A program made the translations under genes and the position numbers. Shown here in pieces: positions 14,401-14,698 of a stretch of DNA of 14,698 nt. The stretch is from positions 309-15,006 of the forward strand of contig DIMZ01000209.1 in assembly GCA_002425825.1 (NCBI GenBank). The letters are read 5' to 3'. Source of the stretch: Cloacimonetes bacterium UBA5553 (GTDB lineage: Bacteria; Cloacimonadota; Cloacimonadia; Cloacimonadales; Cloacimonadaceae). Below the pieces are notes generated by a model, which saw only the letters and a list, made by a program, of their open reading frames with translations, did not search any database and was not told the origin of the DNA. Within the stretch, counting starts at the first letter, position 1, and every line of letters begins with the position of its first letter.

Positions 14401-14698
14401 CAGGGCTAATGTTGCGATAGCGAGCGGACTCATTGTAACCCGCAATTGCTTCGGGATTATGCACCATTTTGTTTAGCGCGTTTATGGTCTCACTGTTAGT
14501 AGTTACAAAGCCTGCTTGATACTCAGCCTCAGCAGGGCTAAAGTTGCTTATGATGCTTATGTTGGCACTGCTGCTTGCCACAAGCTCGTGACTAATGGGA
14601 TTGTAAGCATATGGATAAAGATTAAACAAAGCTATCTGATAACCGCGGTAATATTGTGTACCAAGATAGTCATAATGGCGGTTTGGATAAAGTCTATT
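11408..14698 (-). CDS. C25 (gingipain-like) secreted cysteine peptidase with propeller and T9SS sorting domain (5' end beyond window)
   Basis: The frame is open to the right edge: 1096 residues plus stop, with the signal peptide and most of the propeptide missing. The first residues (YYRGYQIALFNLYPYAYNP) resemble the end of a gingipain propeptide. The caspase-like C25 domain spans about 14365-13282, with YVILGGDDEIVP, VHVGRFPAET, the catalytic His in NHMGHANETS (codon 13688-13690) and the catalytic Cys in LYSQGCYPAAFD (codon 13598-13600). An Ig/CARDB-like segment follows, then a beta-propeller (about 12877-11737) of FG-GAP/VCBS type with repeats such as DINGNGSLE and DMNGDGSLE, candidate calcium loops. 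The last 86 residues (11668-11411) are a FlgD-like/T9SS C-terminal domain starting QNYPNPFNPSTTIRYSL. The product is probably exported and held at, or released from, the surface; it is the first visible gene of the operon. Confidence 0.9.
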   Translation of the reverse strand, partial: NRLYPNRHYDYLGTQYYRGYQIALFNLYPYAYNPISHELVASSSANISIISNFSPAEAEYQAGFVTTNSETINALNKMVHNPEAIAGYNESARYRNISPANRLIDLSVAKKMIIVTSASRVNWFTEYAQWRSDMGVSTGIYAMEDILSSYAGVDNADKLRNFIIHAFQTWANSASPLEYVILGGDDEIVPERGTFGRVGNTVDTRMPTDLYYGALDGNWNANNNSIYGEVSDNVDLMPEVHVGRFPAETHTEFQNMFRKTKYYVEANTFSNNLALFLGENLNMNPVTWGGDYKDDVALYLPDEYNLYTQYERDGTYNASNVWNAINNGAGVMNHMGHANETSLIGQSATSVNNLQNSEYGFLYSQGCYPAAFDQRTSGDGESVGEHFVIANGALFAFIGNTRYGWYMPGSIEGASQFYDRQFFNGLFMQGQPELGKALSFSRTENINAALAYDVMRWCYYEMVLFGDPSIAVKPADPNLPMLSLSSYSFSDVEGDNDGIINPGEIIRFYPSIRNATGWGTANDVMVRIVSVPAGVELLGPCVNIAELAPGANSEAGLYSRLQLPDTMGFGTYTFKVEIESTHPLTSLSTGIRTFKADIQLTLEDNRFPWESSFGSKSAPVVGYFDGEPGLDILYLDAYGNASVLGNNGEISQSFGAETSMLINRSYAVGNIDGIGAEDMVISSRTGDIFALSTDGSIVYSGFRPNTSFLITPVLADINGNGSLETICGGMDGKLYALNSSGVLLPGFPVSLGGTFQSELAAADMNGDGSLEIIAGTSTGNIYVVNGMGGIMPGYPVNLGSSITGSPTITHDNRIICSTNSQIYILSTTGDVISSRSIDSSIAGGFAIGDITADGIGIDAVGVSISGVVYAFTSNGIDLPGFPVVTGVSFTCPPLLANLDNSPQLEVLLHSYDNSLYIYNSMGAIKQGYPFVSTLNGANPGTLVDFDENGIAKLVLGFSNGIVVYNLRAPSTQLAPWTTYRGSLLRQGSFASTGTVSINDTNTSPISTELLQNYPNPFNPSTTIRYSLAKDMTGALDIYNLKGQKVRSLQSGRMQAGNHSVVWDGKDDGGKGVASGVYLYRLKLENGIMQKRMLLLK

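Larger units (their letters stand above)
1838..14698 (-). other. Probable nine- to ten-gene operon
   Basis: Ten consecutive minus-strand reading frames have no gap larger than 21 bp. Stop-start overlaps occur at 11408-11411 (ATGA), 10707-10710 (ATGA), 6990 (TGATG) and 3181-3184 (TTGA). There is a 23-bp overlap at 8929-8951 and short gaps at 10051-10065, 9553-9561, 8034-8045 and 5050-5070. No internal promoter or terminator was evident. Transcription would begin beyond the right edge and end in the repeat-rich gap after mnmE. Co-transcription is inferred from spacing only. Confidence 0.75.

Noticed and set aside
14627..14629. TTG as the start of the C25 peptidase
   Set aside because: The frame continues without a stop to the window edge and the upstream residues look like gingipain propeptide, so the real start lies outside.

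Overview
The window is a compact, almost entirely minus-strand stretch of a Gram-negative bacterial genome. It carries a FadL-type outer-membrane barrel, a PorV/PorQ-like barrel, and a C25 (gingipain-like) peptidase ending in a type IX secretion (T9SS) sorting domain. Together these point to the Fibrobacterota-Chlorobiota-Bacteroidota superphylum or a relative with T9SS. Candidatus Cloacimonadota is my best guess from the overall style of the proteins, but this is an inference, not a demonstrated assignment.

Layout, in the direction of transcription (high to low coordinates): a C25 peptidase whose N-terminus lies beyond the right edge (11408-14698); a YggS/PLPBP-type PLP protein (10707-11411); a divergent PlsY-like membrane protein (10066-10710); a GNAT-superfamily protein of about 373 codons cut in two by one in-frame TAA (9562-10050 and 8929-9552); a PAP2-superfamily membrane protein of the Aur1/Ipt1 type (8046-8951); a PorV/PorQ-like outer-membrane protein (6990-8033); a BatA-like double-anchor/VWA protein (5071-6990); dxs (3181-5049); and mnmE (1838-3184). 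These genes overlap or sit within about 21 bp of each other, several with ATGA or TGATG stop-start overlaps, so they look like one long operon mixing housekeeping (isoprenoid precursor synthesis, tRNA modification, PLP homeostasis) with envelope functions (secreted protease, outer-membrane barrel, membrane-lipid enzymes).

A non-coding gap of about 716 bp (1122-1837) separates mnmE from a FadL/OMPP1-family gene that runs off the left edge (1-1121). The gap is the most unusual part of the window. It holds a cluster of five 16-bp palindromes, all with the same geometry (7-bp arms, 2-nt spacer) but different sequences, four perfect and one with a single G-T pair. It also holds a nested three-tier inverted repeat (1446-1526), a small hairpin beside it, a 16-bp tandem repeat (1678-1709) and a triple ATTNGTG repeat (1761-1786). 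The palindromes keep their complementarity while their sequence varies, which suggests selection for a fold (RNA hairpins or a DNA cruciform) or a family of dispersed palindromic elements.

The other items worth attention are the in-frame stop in the GNAT gene, the eroded glycine-rich motif of the PlsY-like protein, the Ser-for-Asn change in the MnmE G4 motif with its TTG start, and the placement of a T9SS-type substrate and a PorV/PorQ-like barrel in one operon. No tRNA, rRNA, CRISPR array, insertion sequence or phage gene was recognised.
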